Shown here: piece by piece, positions 9,401 through 19,288 of the stretch
Layout: every line of letters begins with the position of its first letter
Numbering within the stretch: position 1 is the stretch's first letter
Assembly (NCBI GenBank): GCA_002412965.1
Contig: DHWB01000011.1
Coordinates: 454,542-518,541 of the forward strand
Reading direction: 5' to 3'
DNA length: 64,000 nt
Source: Desulfomicrobium sp. UBA5193
Lineage (GTDB): Bacteria; Desulfobacterota; Desulfovibrionia; Desulfovibrionales; Desulfomicrobiaceae
Notes under the pieces: generated by a model
What the model saw: the letters and a program-made list of their open reading frames with translations, nothing else
The model's database searches: none
What the model was told of the DNA's origin: nothing
Made by a program: the position numbers and the translations under genes

Positions 9401-10596
9401 GCCCGTCCATAACCAAAGCCGCGGAGCAGGTTGACCAGGTCTTTCTGCTCATCTTCGGCGTTTCGGCGGCCATATTGGTCCTCATCACCGTGCTCATGGT
9501 CTGGTTCGTCATCCGCTATCACCACACCCGCAGTCCCAAGGCGGCGGACATTCGCGGTAATGTCCTGGCCGAGGTCATCTGGACGGTCATCCCCTCCATC
9601 CTGGTCATGGGCATGTTCTACTACGGATGGGCCAGCTTCAAGGCCCTGCGCTCGGTACCCGCCGACGCCATGCGCGTGCAGGTCACGGCGCGCATGTGGT
9701 CCTGGGTCTTTACGTACGAGAACGGCAAACGGGCCAGCACCCTCCATGTGCCCGTGGATCGCGCCGTGCGCCTGGACATGACCTCCGTGGATGTCATCCA
9801 CAGCTTCTTCGTGCCCGCTTTCCGCATCAAGATGGACACCGTCCCCGGCATGGAGACCTATGCCTGGTTCCAGGCCCAGCGGGAGGGAACGTATGACATC
9901 CTGTGCGCCGAGTACTGCGGGCTGCGTCATGCCAACATGCTCTCCACCGTCGAGGTCATGGCCCCGGAGGATTTTAGGCAGTGGTACGAGAGTTCGGCCG
10001 AGGGGAACGAGGCGGCGATAGGGCTTCTGGAGTCGTATGGCTGCACGGGCTGCCATTCTCTGGATGGATCGGAGGAGATGGGGCCGACGCTTCTGAACAT
10101 CTACGGCGCACGGCGCAGCGTGAGCGATGTGAACGGCACGCGGGAAATCATCGTGGACGAACCCTATCTGCGCCGGGCCATCCTCGAACCGGATGCGGAG
10201 CTGGTGGCGGGGTATGAAGGCATGCCCTCCTACAAGGAGGAGATGCCGCAGAAGGATCTGGATGTGATCGTCGGGTATCTGACGGGCGGGGCCAAGCGCG
10301 ATCTGGAGCAGGGGCGGCAGCTGATGGAGTCCGAAGGGTGTTTGAGCTGCCACTCCACGGACGGTTCGGAGATAGCCGGGCCGACGCTCAGGAACATCGT
10401 CGGCCGCAAGGTGAAGCAGGACGACGGGTCCGAGATTGCGGCCGATGACGCGTATTTGAAGGAGGCCATCCTTGATCCGGAGAAGTTCATCGTCGTCGGC
10501 TACGACCCCATCATGCCATCCTATGAACATCTGAGCGAAGAGCAGGTGCAGGCCATGATCGACTACATGCATTCCCTGAGCGACGGCCATGATTAG
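9397..10596 (+). CDS. ctaC: Cytochrome c oxidase subunit II with two C-terminal heme-c domains
   Basis: A 399-residue subunit that accepts electrons at CuA. Two N-terminal helices (about 17-38 and 57-78) precede a cupredoxin domain with the CuA motif CAEYCGLRHANM (C170, C174, H178, M181). Two class I cytochrome c modules follow, with CTGCH at 216-220 and CLSCH at 315-319. The two modules resemble each other (SLDGSEEMGPTL and STDGSEIAGPTL), which suggests an internal duplication. caa3 oxidases normally have one such domain. The ATG at 9397 overlaps the previous stop, and the last eight bases overlap ctaB. Confidence 0.96.
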   Translation: MSPSITKAAEQVDQVFLLIFGVSAAILVLITVLMVWFVIRYHHTRSPKAADIRGNVLAEVIWTVIPSILVMGMFYYGWASFKALRSVPADAMRVQVTARMWSWVFTYENGKRASTLHVPVDRAVRLDMTSVDVIHSFFVPAFRIKMDTVPGMETYAWFQAQREGTYDILCAEYCGLRHANMLSTVEVMAPEDFRQWYESSAEGNEAAIGLLESYGCTGCHSLDGSEEMGPTLLNIYGARRSVSDVNGTREIIVDEPYLRRAILEPDAELVAGYEGMPSYKEEMPQKDLDVIVGYLTGGAKRDLEQGRQLMESEGCLSCHSTDGSEIAGPTLRNIVGRKVKQDDGSEIAADDAYLKEAILDPEKFIVVGYDPIMPSYEHLSEEQVQAMIDYMHSLSDGHD

Positions 10597-11416
10597 GAGC
10601 GCGGCAGCCCTGACACGGCCCGGCATCTCACTGGCCGTGGGGCTCTCGGCCCTGGCCGGCTACGCCATGGCTGCCGGTGAACTGCGCGGCGTCGCGCCGC
10701 TCTTTGCCGGGACCTTCGCCTTGAGCGCGGCCGTCTCGGTCCTGAACCAGATCCAGGAACGGGAACGCGATGCCCGCATGGAACGGACCAAGGCCCGCCC
10801 CCTGGCCAGTGGCGCAATGAGCGCGGGGCAGGGGGGGCTGCTTTTTTTCGGTCTGCTGGCCCTGGCCATCCTGTTCCTGCGGCCTCTTCTTTCCTGGGCC
10901 GTCCTCCCCGTCCTGCTGATGGTCATCGGCCTCTACAACGGCCTCTACACGCGCATGAAACCCGTGACCGGCTGGGCCATGATCCCCGGCGCCGCCTGCG
11001 GCGCGCTGCCGTTCTGGATCGGCTGGCTGGCCGGCGGCGGGGGGCTTGTCGCCGTAACGCCCGTGTATTTCTTTGCCCTCTATTTCGTCTGGCAGATGCC
11101 CCATTTTTGGATGCTGGCCGAATCCAACGCCGAAGATTACGCGGCTGCGGGCTTTCCGGTCCCGGCCAATGCCTTTTCCGGCTTCTCCCGTCAGGTCATC
11201 CCGAGGCTCTGGGCCCTGGCCCTGGCCCTGCTCGGCGGCATGGCCCCGCTCTTCGGCCTTGCGACCCATACGGGCCAGGCCTACGCCCTGGCCACGGCCT
11301 GTCCGGCCTATGCGCTCCTCGCGGTCTTCGCGCGGGCCAGGGTGCTGCGTTATGTTTCCGACGGCTTCCTGGCCGGAGTGGTGGCGATGATCGTGGTGGA
11401 GCGGCTGGCCGGGTGA
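10589..11416 (+). CDS. ctaB: Heme O synthase-like UbiA prenyltransferase (CtaB)
   Basis: A 275-residue, multi-helix UbiA-family protein predicted to farnesylate protoheme IX. The first prenyl-diphosphate motif reads NQIQERERDARMERT, with Glu where CtaB usually has the first Asp; the second Asp and the MERTKARPLASG context are kept. The second loop reads YTRMKPVTGWAMIPGAACG, and the sequence continues LPFWIGWL as in CtaB. Its place at the end of the oxidase operon supports the call. No heme A synthase (ctaA) or CtaG-type copper chaperone is present in the window, so the oxidase might carry heme O or take heme A from elsewhere. Confidence 0.88.
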   Translation: MIRSAAALTRPGISLAVGLSALAGYAMAAGELRGVAPLFAGTFALSAAVSVLNQIQERERDARMERTKARPLASGAMSAGQGGLLFFGLLALAILFLRPLLSWAVLPVLLMVIGLYNGLYTRMKPVTGWAMIPGAACGALPFWIGWLAGGGGLVAVTPVYFFALYFVWQMPHFWMLAESNAEDYAAAGFPVPANAFSGFSRQVIPRLWALALALLGGMAPLFGLATHTGQAYALATACPAYALLAVFARARVLRYVSDGFLAGVVAMIVVERLAG

Positions 11417-11519
11417 AACGCGGCCAGACAGCTCGAAAACGAGATGCTCACACGGCTCATTTTGACAGAGCCGCTACGAGAATAGGCGCAGCGGCGGTCA
11501 AAACGGCTCTTCTCATAGC

Positions 11520-11656
11520 AGAGGCCACTGTAAAAAGTCGCGAGAGAGCCTGCGTGTCATTCCCGCGAAGGCGGGCCATGTCAGGCTATCGATGAAATCC
11601 ATCTTTTTAAGGTAGTTAAAAAAGGCATGGATCCCCTTCTTCAAGGGGATGACGAC
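11520..11656 (+). repeat. Dispersed intergenic repeat, copy B
   Basis: This matches the reverse complement of 4863-4988, with about 20 extra bases in the middle. It begins AGAGGCCACTG, contains GTCATTCCCGCGAAGGCGGG and ends ATCCCCTTCTTCAAGGGGAT followed by GAC. It lies between ctaB and the 3' end of rmuC, whose stop is about 15 bp away. The second palindrome could also act as a terminator for either gene. Confidence 0.85.
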
Positions 11657-11670
11657 GTGTTGCCGTTACA

Positions 11671-13203
11671 TCATAGCACTGTGCTTTCAGAGAGAGCGTC
11701 TTCATCTTCTTCCTCGATCGACAAGGAAAGAAGGACTGAAGAGTCGGAAACGGGCAGCTCCTGGACGTCTTGCAGCTTGCGCCCGATGACCCGCGTCCTG
11801 ACTTTGGCCTTTTCAATGGTTTCGGATGCCTGAAGAATTTTCTTTTGGACCACGTCCAGGATTTCCCCGTACTTGCCCCACTCCGTCTTGACCGCTCCGA
11901 GCAGATTCCAGACCTCGCTGGAGCGTTTTTGGATGGCCAGGGTGCGAAAGCCCATCTGCAGGCTGTTCAGTATTGACCACAAGGTTGTTGGCCCGGCGAT
12001 GACGATCCTGAAATCGCGCTGCATGCTCTCGGCGAGTCCCGGTCGCCGGATGACTTCCGCAAAGAGTCCCTCGATAGGCAGGAAAAGGACCGCAAAGTCC
12101 GTCGTGCGCGGCGGATTGAGGTATTTGTCCCGGATATCCTTGGCGCAGGACTTGACCCGTGCCTCCAGTTGCCGTCCCGCGCTCTCTATCGCCTCCATGT
12201 CCCCGCGCTCCTGCGCTTCGAGAAGGCGCTGGTAGTCCTCGACAGGAAATTTCGCGTCGATGGGCAGCAAGACAGGTGCATCGCCATTCTGTCCCGGCAA
12301 TTTGACTGCGAATTCGACCCGCTCCAGGCCGTCCTTGGTGGCGGCGTTCTTTGCATACTGCTCGGCGCTGAGCACCTGTTCGAGCAGGGCTCCGAGCTGC
12401 ACCTCACCCCAGGTGCCGCGCGTTTTCACGTTGGTGAGAACTTTTTTCAGGTCCCCGACGCCTGTCGCCAGAGTCTGCATCTCCCCAAGCCCCTTGTGGA
12501 CCTGTTCGAGGCGTTCACTGACCTGACGGAAGGATTCGCCCAAGCGCTTCTCCAGAGTGCCCTGAAGTTTCTCGTCGACAGTCTGGCGCATGCTTTCGAG
12601 CTGCCGCGCATTGTCGGTCTGGAGCAGGTGAAGCTTTGTCTCCACGGTGCTGCGGACCGTCTCGAGTTTTGCGGCGTTGGTTTCGGAGAGGTTGGCGATG
12701 GTGGCCACCATGGTGTCCAGCTGGGATTTTTGCGTCTGTCCCAGTTCATTCATGGTTTTGGTTGTCGTCTCCGAGATGCCGGTCAGGGTGGCCAGGATCT
12801 CCTCCCGCAGCGCCTTGGAGTTGGCCGAGGACTGCTGCCCCAGGCTCTCCAGCTGAACCAGATTCGAGGCGGCGAAGGAGGCGAAGTTTTGGGCGAACGT
12901 GTCGAGCTGGCGCGACTGCGCGCCACCCGCTTCGCAGATCCGCTGCATGAGGCCCGAGCCAAGCTCCTTGAAGGCGGCGACCACCTCTCGGCGCTGCTCA
13001 AGGAGAAGTCTGCCTGTTTCATCCCTGTTCTGGCTGATTTCGTCGTGCAGGAGCCGCTCGGTTCGTTCCAGGGATTTTTCGAAGGCGTCCAGCCGGGCGC
13101 CGAGGAGCAGGGTGCTCCTGGATGCGCGCAGCATGATGCCAAGCAGCAGGATCACGGCGAGAGCGGGGAGGGCGACGGGGCCATAGAGGAGGAGTTCGTT
13201 CAT
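11671..13203 (-). CDS. rmuC: RmuC-family DNA recombination protein
   Basis: A 510-residue protein with an N-terminal membrane helix (about 8-26), a long coiled coil (about 30-230, rich in Gln, Glu and Lys) and a C-terminal RmuC domain. That domain includes GTWGEVQLGALLEQVL and LPIDAKFPVEDYQRLLE, a PD-(D/E)XK-related nuclease-like fold. RmuC limits recombination at inverted repeats, as described in E. coli. The ATG at 13203 follows GAGG. The C-terminus is strongly acidic (EEEDEDALSES). The next gene upstream on the same strand ends 68 bp away. Confidence 0.95.
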   Translation of the reverse strand: MNELLLYGPVALPALAVILLLGIMLRASRSTLLLGARLDAFEKSLERTERLLHDEISQNRDETGRLLLEQRREVVAAFKELGSGLMQRICEAGGAQSRQLDTFAQNFASFAASNLVQLESLGQQSSANSKALREEILATLTGISETTTKTMNELGQTQKSQLDTMVATIANLSETNAAKLETVRSTVETKLHLLQTDNARQLESMRQTVDEKLQGTLEKRLGESFRQVSERLEQVHKGLGEMQTLATGVGDLKKVLTNVKTRGTWGEVQLGALLEQVLSAEQYAKNAATKDGLERVEFAVKLPGQNGDAPVLLPIDAKFPVEDYQRLLEAQERGDMEAIESAGRQLEARVKSCAKDIRDKYLNPPRTTDFAVLFLPIEGLFAEVIRRPGLAESMQRDFRIVIAGPTTLWSILNSLQMGFRTLAIQKRSSEVWNLLGAVKTEWGKYGEILDVVQKKILQASETIEKAKVRTRVIGRKLQDVQELPVSDSSVLLSLSIEEEDEDALSESTVL

Positions 13204-13271
13204 TCTGACCTCGGAAAGAGTTGGCGTGGAGCAAGATACGAAAATCAGTCATTCACCGCGGCCTTTGCGGG

Positions 13272-14705
13272 TCAACTCAATCCAAGCTCTTTTTTGGCAT
13301 GCAGAATGCCCTTTTTCTGGAAATCCGATTCCGGCGTCAGATTGAGCTCCGCCCCGCGCAGTATGGCCTCCACCTTTTCCCGTCCGTCCGGATTTTTGAC
13401 CGCCTCTCTGGGCGTTTCGCCGCCGAGCGCCGGAACGGCTTCATCCACCCACTTCTTCCAGTGCTCAAAATGCATCTTTTCCAGGTGCTCCCTGATGCCC
13501 GGATCCTGCATTGCCGCTTCGTGAGGCGCCAGCAGATCATCATTGTGGTCGTCCGCATCATCGGAAGGAGCGATCAGGGATTTCAGGATGGCGGTTTTGA
13601 ATTGCGCCCGGTCGCCCATGGCGGCGGTGATGATGTCGCGGATGGCCTGCGCCCTGTTTTCGGAGTTCACGTCGATGGTCATCGTGCCTTCGTCGATCAG
13701 AATGTTGCCCAGCACGGTATTGGGCGACGTCTCCCCTTCGGAAGTTTCCAGGCGTATCCACGGTATGGTCACGGCTGCCAGTTCCCCTGATTCCGCGAAT
13801 GCGGCATCTTCAAGCAACGATTCCTTTGATTCGGGCGCGGACAGGTGGCACAATGCGTCAAAGGCCTCCTTTGCGCTCGGGATGGCGTAATACAGTGTGT
13901 GCAATGCCAGCGGGTCGCCGTCGGTGTTCGTCAGCGCGGGCGGATTGAACGCGGCCGCATACAGCGCCAGAAAAAGATCGCGAATTTGCGCATCGTGGTC
14001 GTGCTCGTCCTCTGCCGTGAGTTTGGAGTGATCCTTTTTTATGGATGTGCGCAGATCGATGACATCGGTTTTCCAGGACAATGGAAACCTGATGGGACTG
14101 GCGCCCACGAGCATTTCGATGTCGTCGATGCGGGAGATGGCGCAGAAGAAAATGTCGCCGGTCTCCAATATTTCGGATGCGCTGCGATCCGTGACGTCGT
14201 GCGTCTGGCCGGTCAGGATGTCCGTGCACGAAAATCCGCTGCCGGGGAGGACGCCCGTCACCTCCTGGAACGAAAACACCGGGCGGTTGATGGCCTGCAG
14301 GATTTTGAGCTCCAGGCTGTCTATTTTTTTGGCTTTCTTCTGCATGTACAGTTCAGCGACCGTCGTGTCCGCTGGCAGAGGGAGCTCGTGCTCCAGGTCC
14401 TCAAGGTCGGCTTCCGTCAGGTACCAGGCATAGAGCGCCCACGGGACGAACAGGTCGGCAAGTTGTTCAATTTCGATCGTGGCCTCAAAATCCTCGTCCC
14501 AGACCAGGAACTCCTCGACAGCGGCCTCGATGGTGGCCTGTCCGAGCGCATTTTCGGCGAAGGTCATGATCTTCCCCGTCAAACCCTGGAAGGTCTGGCT
14601 GATTCTTCGATAGGCAAAATCCTGGGCCTCCGCCTTGGGCAGGCAACACTTCTTGTATTTCTTGCCGCTGCCGCATGGACACTGATCATTGCGAGAAATT
14701 TTCAT
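13272..14705 (-). CDS. Large SEC-C motif protein of unknown function
   Basis: A 477-residue protein. The N-terminal 21 residues form a SEC-C zinc motif, MKISRNDQCPCGSGKKYKKCC (C9, C11, C20, C21). This is the same zinc-binding element found at the C-terminus of SecA, here placed N-terminally. The rest is acidic and probably mostly helical, with no domain I can name. The ATG at 14705 is chosen because SEC-C proteins start right at this motif; an upstream in-frame GTG adds 12 residues. It may share a transcript with rmuC downstream. Function unknown. Confidence 0.75.
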   Translation of the reverse strand: MKISRNDQCPCGSGKKYKKCCLPKAEAQDFAYRRISQTFQGLTGKIMTFAENALGQATIEAAVEEFLVWDEDFEATIEIEQLADLFVPWALYAWYLTEADLEDLEHELPLPADTTVAELYMQKKAKKIDSLELKILQAINRPVFSFQEVTGVLPGSGFSCTDILTGQTHDVTDRSASEILETGDIFFCAISRIDDIEMLVGASPIRFPLSWKTDVIDLRTSIKKDHSKLTAEDEHDHDAQIRDLFLALYAAAFNPPALTNTDGDPLALHTLYYAIPSAKEAFDALCHLSAPESKESLLEDAAFAESGELAAVTIPWIRLETSEGETSPNTVLGNILIDEGTMTIDVNSENRAQAIRDIITAAMGDRAQFKTAILKSLIAPSDDADDHNDDLLAPHEAAMQDPGIREHLEKMHFEHWKKWVDEAVPALGGETPREAVKNPDGREKVEAILRGAELNLTPESDFQKKGILHAKKELGLS

Positions 14706-15364
14706 GAGACGGTCTCTTTTTGCATGTTCATTACGTATCACGCTTCCGCTGGAAGCACCTCTGGATCAGCGCCGCCAGGATGGCATGGCGACACGCAGAG
14801 TCCTTCCCACGAGGCTGATTGAAATGCAATTGCCTGTCTGTGCGGCCGGCGCGATCTCAAGCATCGCTGGATGCTGACCCGGCAATTGACCTCTATGCCG
14901 GATTGTCTGGAATTTTGGGTCATTCGAGAAAATTTCAGTCACACTGAGGAGCTTGGCGCGGATGAAGGGGAAATTCTGACTGAAAAGAGGAAAAGTTCAA
15001 GAAATCAAAATTGTTAGGCAGGAAGAGTGCTGATATGCCAAAGAACACGAATTCCGCGAAATTGAACCCGAGGTCACTTCGTTCAGGCTGGGCAAAGGGT
15101 TAAAGTGGAAAACTTCTTTGATAACATGAACGTACCTGTGAAGAGTCAAAAGGGAGTTGTTCCTCAGACTCACGGACAAACCAACCGGCAGAGCTTGGCG
15201 AACACGGGTTACGTGAACGCGGACGTGCTGCGAGCATGCATCATCCGCCATTCCCGTTTAACCTGGCCATCTGCTGAGATCTGGCTAAGAATTGCGGGCG
15301 GCAGACGCGGGATACTCCTCGTGGTTTTGGAGACCGAAGCCCGCACCTGCGGCGTTTCAATGTT

Positions 15365-15401
15365 CCGGTTCAGCGGAGGCGGCGCGCCTCCGCTGAACCG
15401 G
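15365..15401. other. Perfect 16-bp hairpin in a 755-bp gene-free stretch
   Basis: CCGGTTCAGCGGAGGC and GCCTCCGCTGAACCGG are separated by five bases, 60 bp downstream of the katG stop. No T-run follows on either strand, so it is not a standard terminator; it may be a recombination remnant, an mRNA 3' end or a protein-binding site. The rest of 14706-15460 contains no convincing gene and has an AT-richer stretch around 14930-15130. Confidence 0.7.
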
Positions 15402-15460
15402 TTGTGAGTTGATGGTTTTTCTGGCCTCAGCCGGACCTTCAAATGGATCGATTCTGACGA

Positions 15461-17713
<2,253 letters not shown>

Positions 17714-17773
17714 TCACCATAAAAATATCCTGAAGGGGCCGTCACGCATGGCGGTCCGTAACTTATCGGAAAT

Positions 17774-17792
17774 TCAGGATTTGAATTCCTGA
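17774..17792. promoter_or_regulatory. Candidate operator between katG and the efflux operon
   Basis: TCAGGA and TCCTGA form a perfect 6-bp inverted repeat around a 7-bp AT-rich spacer, about 100 bp upstream of katG. It could bind a dimeric regulator. It does not look like the usual PerR or OxyR sites. The rest of 17672-18077 shows no supported gene. Confidence 0.35.
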
Positions 17793-18077
17793 TATCACAG
17801 TCTGGAAAAAAAGTCGCCCCCTCAATCACAGCCGTGTCGTATCGACACAATGCGCGGGTATCGGGCCATTTTTGCATGCACCACGGCATTGTCCTGAAAA
17901 AAGGAAATATCTTGCCGCAGGTAGAAATCGCGGATATTTATTCCACATTTCTTGCGACGGCTCATACTCGATAAGCCGATTGAATGGCTTTGCTAAAATG
18001 CGGTTACGTATTCCTTGCTTCATCATTTCCTGATCTTCCTTCGTGAAGACCGGCAAGCAATGAAAGAGGGGCTGCCG

Positions 18078-19277
18078 ATGATGCCAGAACTTCGATTACA
18101 ACCGTCATGGATCACGAGGCTGTCGATGTTCGCGTGGATCGCGCTTCTGGCCTTGAGCCTTGGCGCATGCACACAGGAAAAGGAGGCGCCGGCGCCTTCT
18201 TCCTCTCTCCCCGTCGTTTCGGTAATGGAAATCGTTCCGCGGGATGTACCGGTGGACTTCGAATACGTCGCCAGAACGCAGAGCTCCCATCTGGTCAACA
18301 TTCAGGCTCGGGTCAGCGGCTTCCTCGACCGACGGTTGTACACCGAGGGCGCAGCGGTGAAGGAAGGCCAGGTCCTCTTCCAGATGGATCCCAAACCGTT
18401 CCAGGTCCAGCTGACCCAGGCCGAAGCAGCCCTTTCCAAACAGAAGGCCGCCTTTGAAACGGCCCGCCAGAACTTGGCCCGGACCAAGCCCCTGACCGAG
18501 CAGAACGCGCTGTCCCAGAAGGATCTTGACGACGCGACCGGCCAGTTCCAGTCGACGGCCGCCTCGGTCGAGCAGGCCAAAGCCCAGGTCGAAGCGGCCA
18601 GGCTCGACCTCTCCTACACGACGATCTCGTCTCCTGTGACCGGCATCAGCAGCTCGGCCGTCCAGGCGGACGGCACCTACATCAGCCCCCAGAACAGCCT
18701 CCTGACGACCGTGGCCGTGCTCTCGCCCGTGTGGGTGAACTTCAATTTATCCGAAAACGAGATGCAGAAATTTCGGGACCAGGTCGCCCAAGGGCTGTTG
18801 CTCACGCCCACGAGCATGGAATACGAGGTCGAGATCGTCCTTGTCGACGGATCGGTCTTTCCGCATGCTGGCCGGATGACCTTCGCCGAGCCATCCTATG
18901 ACCCCCAGACCGGCACGTTCCTGGTTCGCATCAGCGTCCCCAATCCGCAGGGTCTCCTGCGTCCGAACCAGTATGTGCGGGCGCGCCTGAAGGGCGCAGT
19001 CCGTCCCAAGGCGATCCTTGTGCCGCAGCGGGCCGTGCAGCAGGGCGCCAAGGGGCACTTCGTGTGGACCGTCGGCGCGGACGACAAGGCCGAACAGCGT
19101 CCCGTGGTCGTCGGGAGCTGGCATGGGGATGACTGGTTCATCTTCGAAGGATTGCAGAGCGGTGAACGGGTCGCCGTCGACGGCACCCTCACGCTCCAGC
19201 CCGGCATGGCCGTGTCCGCGAAACCTCTCGGACAACCCGCCTCCACTGGCGCCGGGCCCACGACGGACAGCCAGTAG
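18078..19277 (+). CDS. RND efflux periplasmic adaptor (membrane fusion lipoprotein)
   Basis: A 399-residue AcrA/MexA-type adaptor. The signal peptide ends in a lipobox LGAC, so it is probably lipid-anchored in the inner membrane. Then come a split lipoyl/barrel-sandwich domain, a helical hairpin (about 105-170), a beta-barrel and a membrane-proximal domain. The ATG at 18078 is six bases after AGAGGGG; an upstream ATG at 18060 is less well placed. It starts the adaptor-pump-channel operon, and the pump gene begins 12 bp downstream. Confidence 0.94.
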   Translation: MMPELRLQPSWITRLSMFAWIALLALSLGACTQEKEAPAPSSSLPVVSVMEIVPRDVPVDFEYVARTQSSHLVNIQARVSGFLDRRLYTEGAAVKEGQVLFQMDPKPFQVQLTQAEAALSKQKAAFETARQNLARTKPLTEQNALSQKDLDDATGQFQSTAASVEQAKAQVEAARLDLSYTTISSPVTGISSSAVQADGTYISPQNSLLTTVAVLSPVWVNFNLSENEMQKFRDQVAQGLLLTPTSMEYEVEIVLVDGSVFPHAGRMTFAEPSYDPQTGTFLVRISVPNPQGLLRPNQYVRARLKGAVRPKAILVPQRAVQQGAKGHFVWTVGADDKAEQRPVVVGSWHGDDWFIFEGLQSGERVAVDGTLTLQPGMAVSAKPLGQPASTGAGPTTDSQ

Positions 19278-19288
19278 GGGAGGGCGCC

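Noticed and set aside
15105..15407. A 100-codon plus-strand frame in the katG-SEC-C gap
   Set aside because: No ribosome-binding site, no family resemblance, and its end consists of the perfect hairpin.
17826..18056. A 76-codon minus-strand frame between katG and the efflux operon
   Set aside because: It needs a TTG start, shows no motif and overlaps the efflux promoter region.
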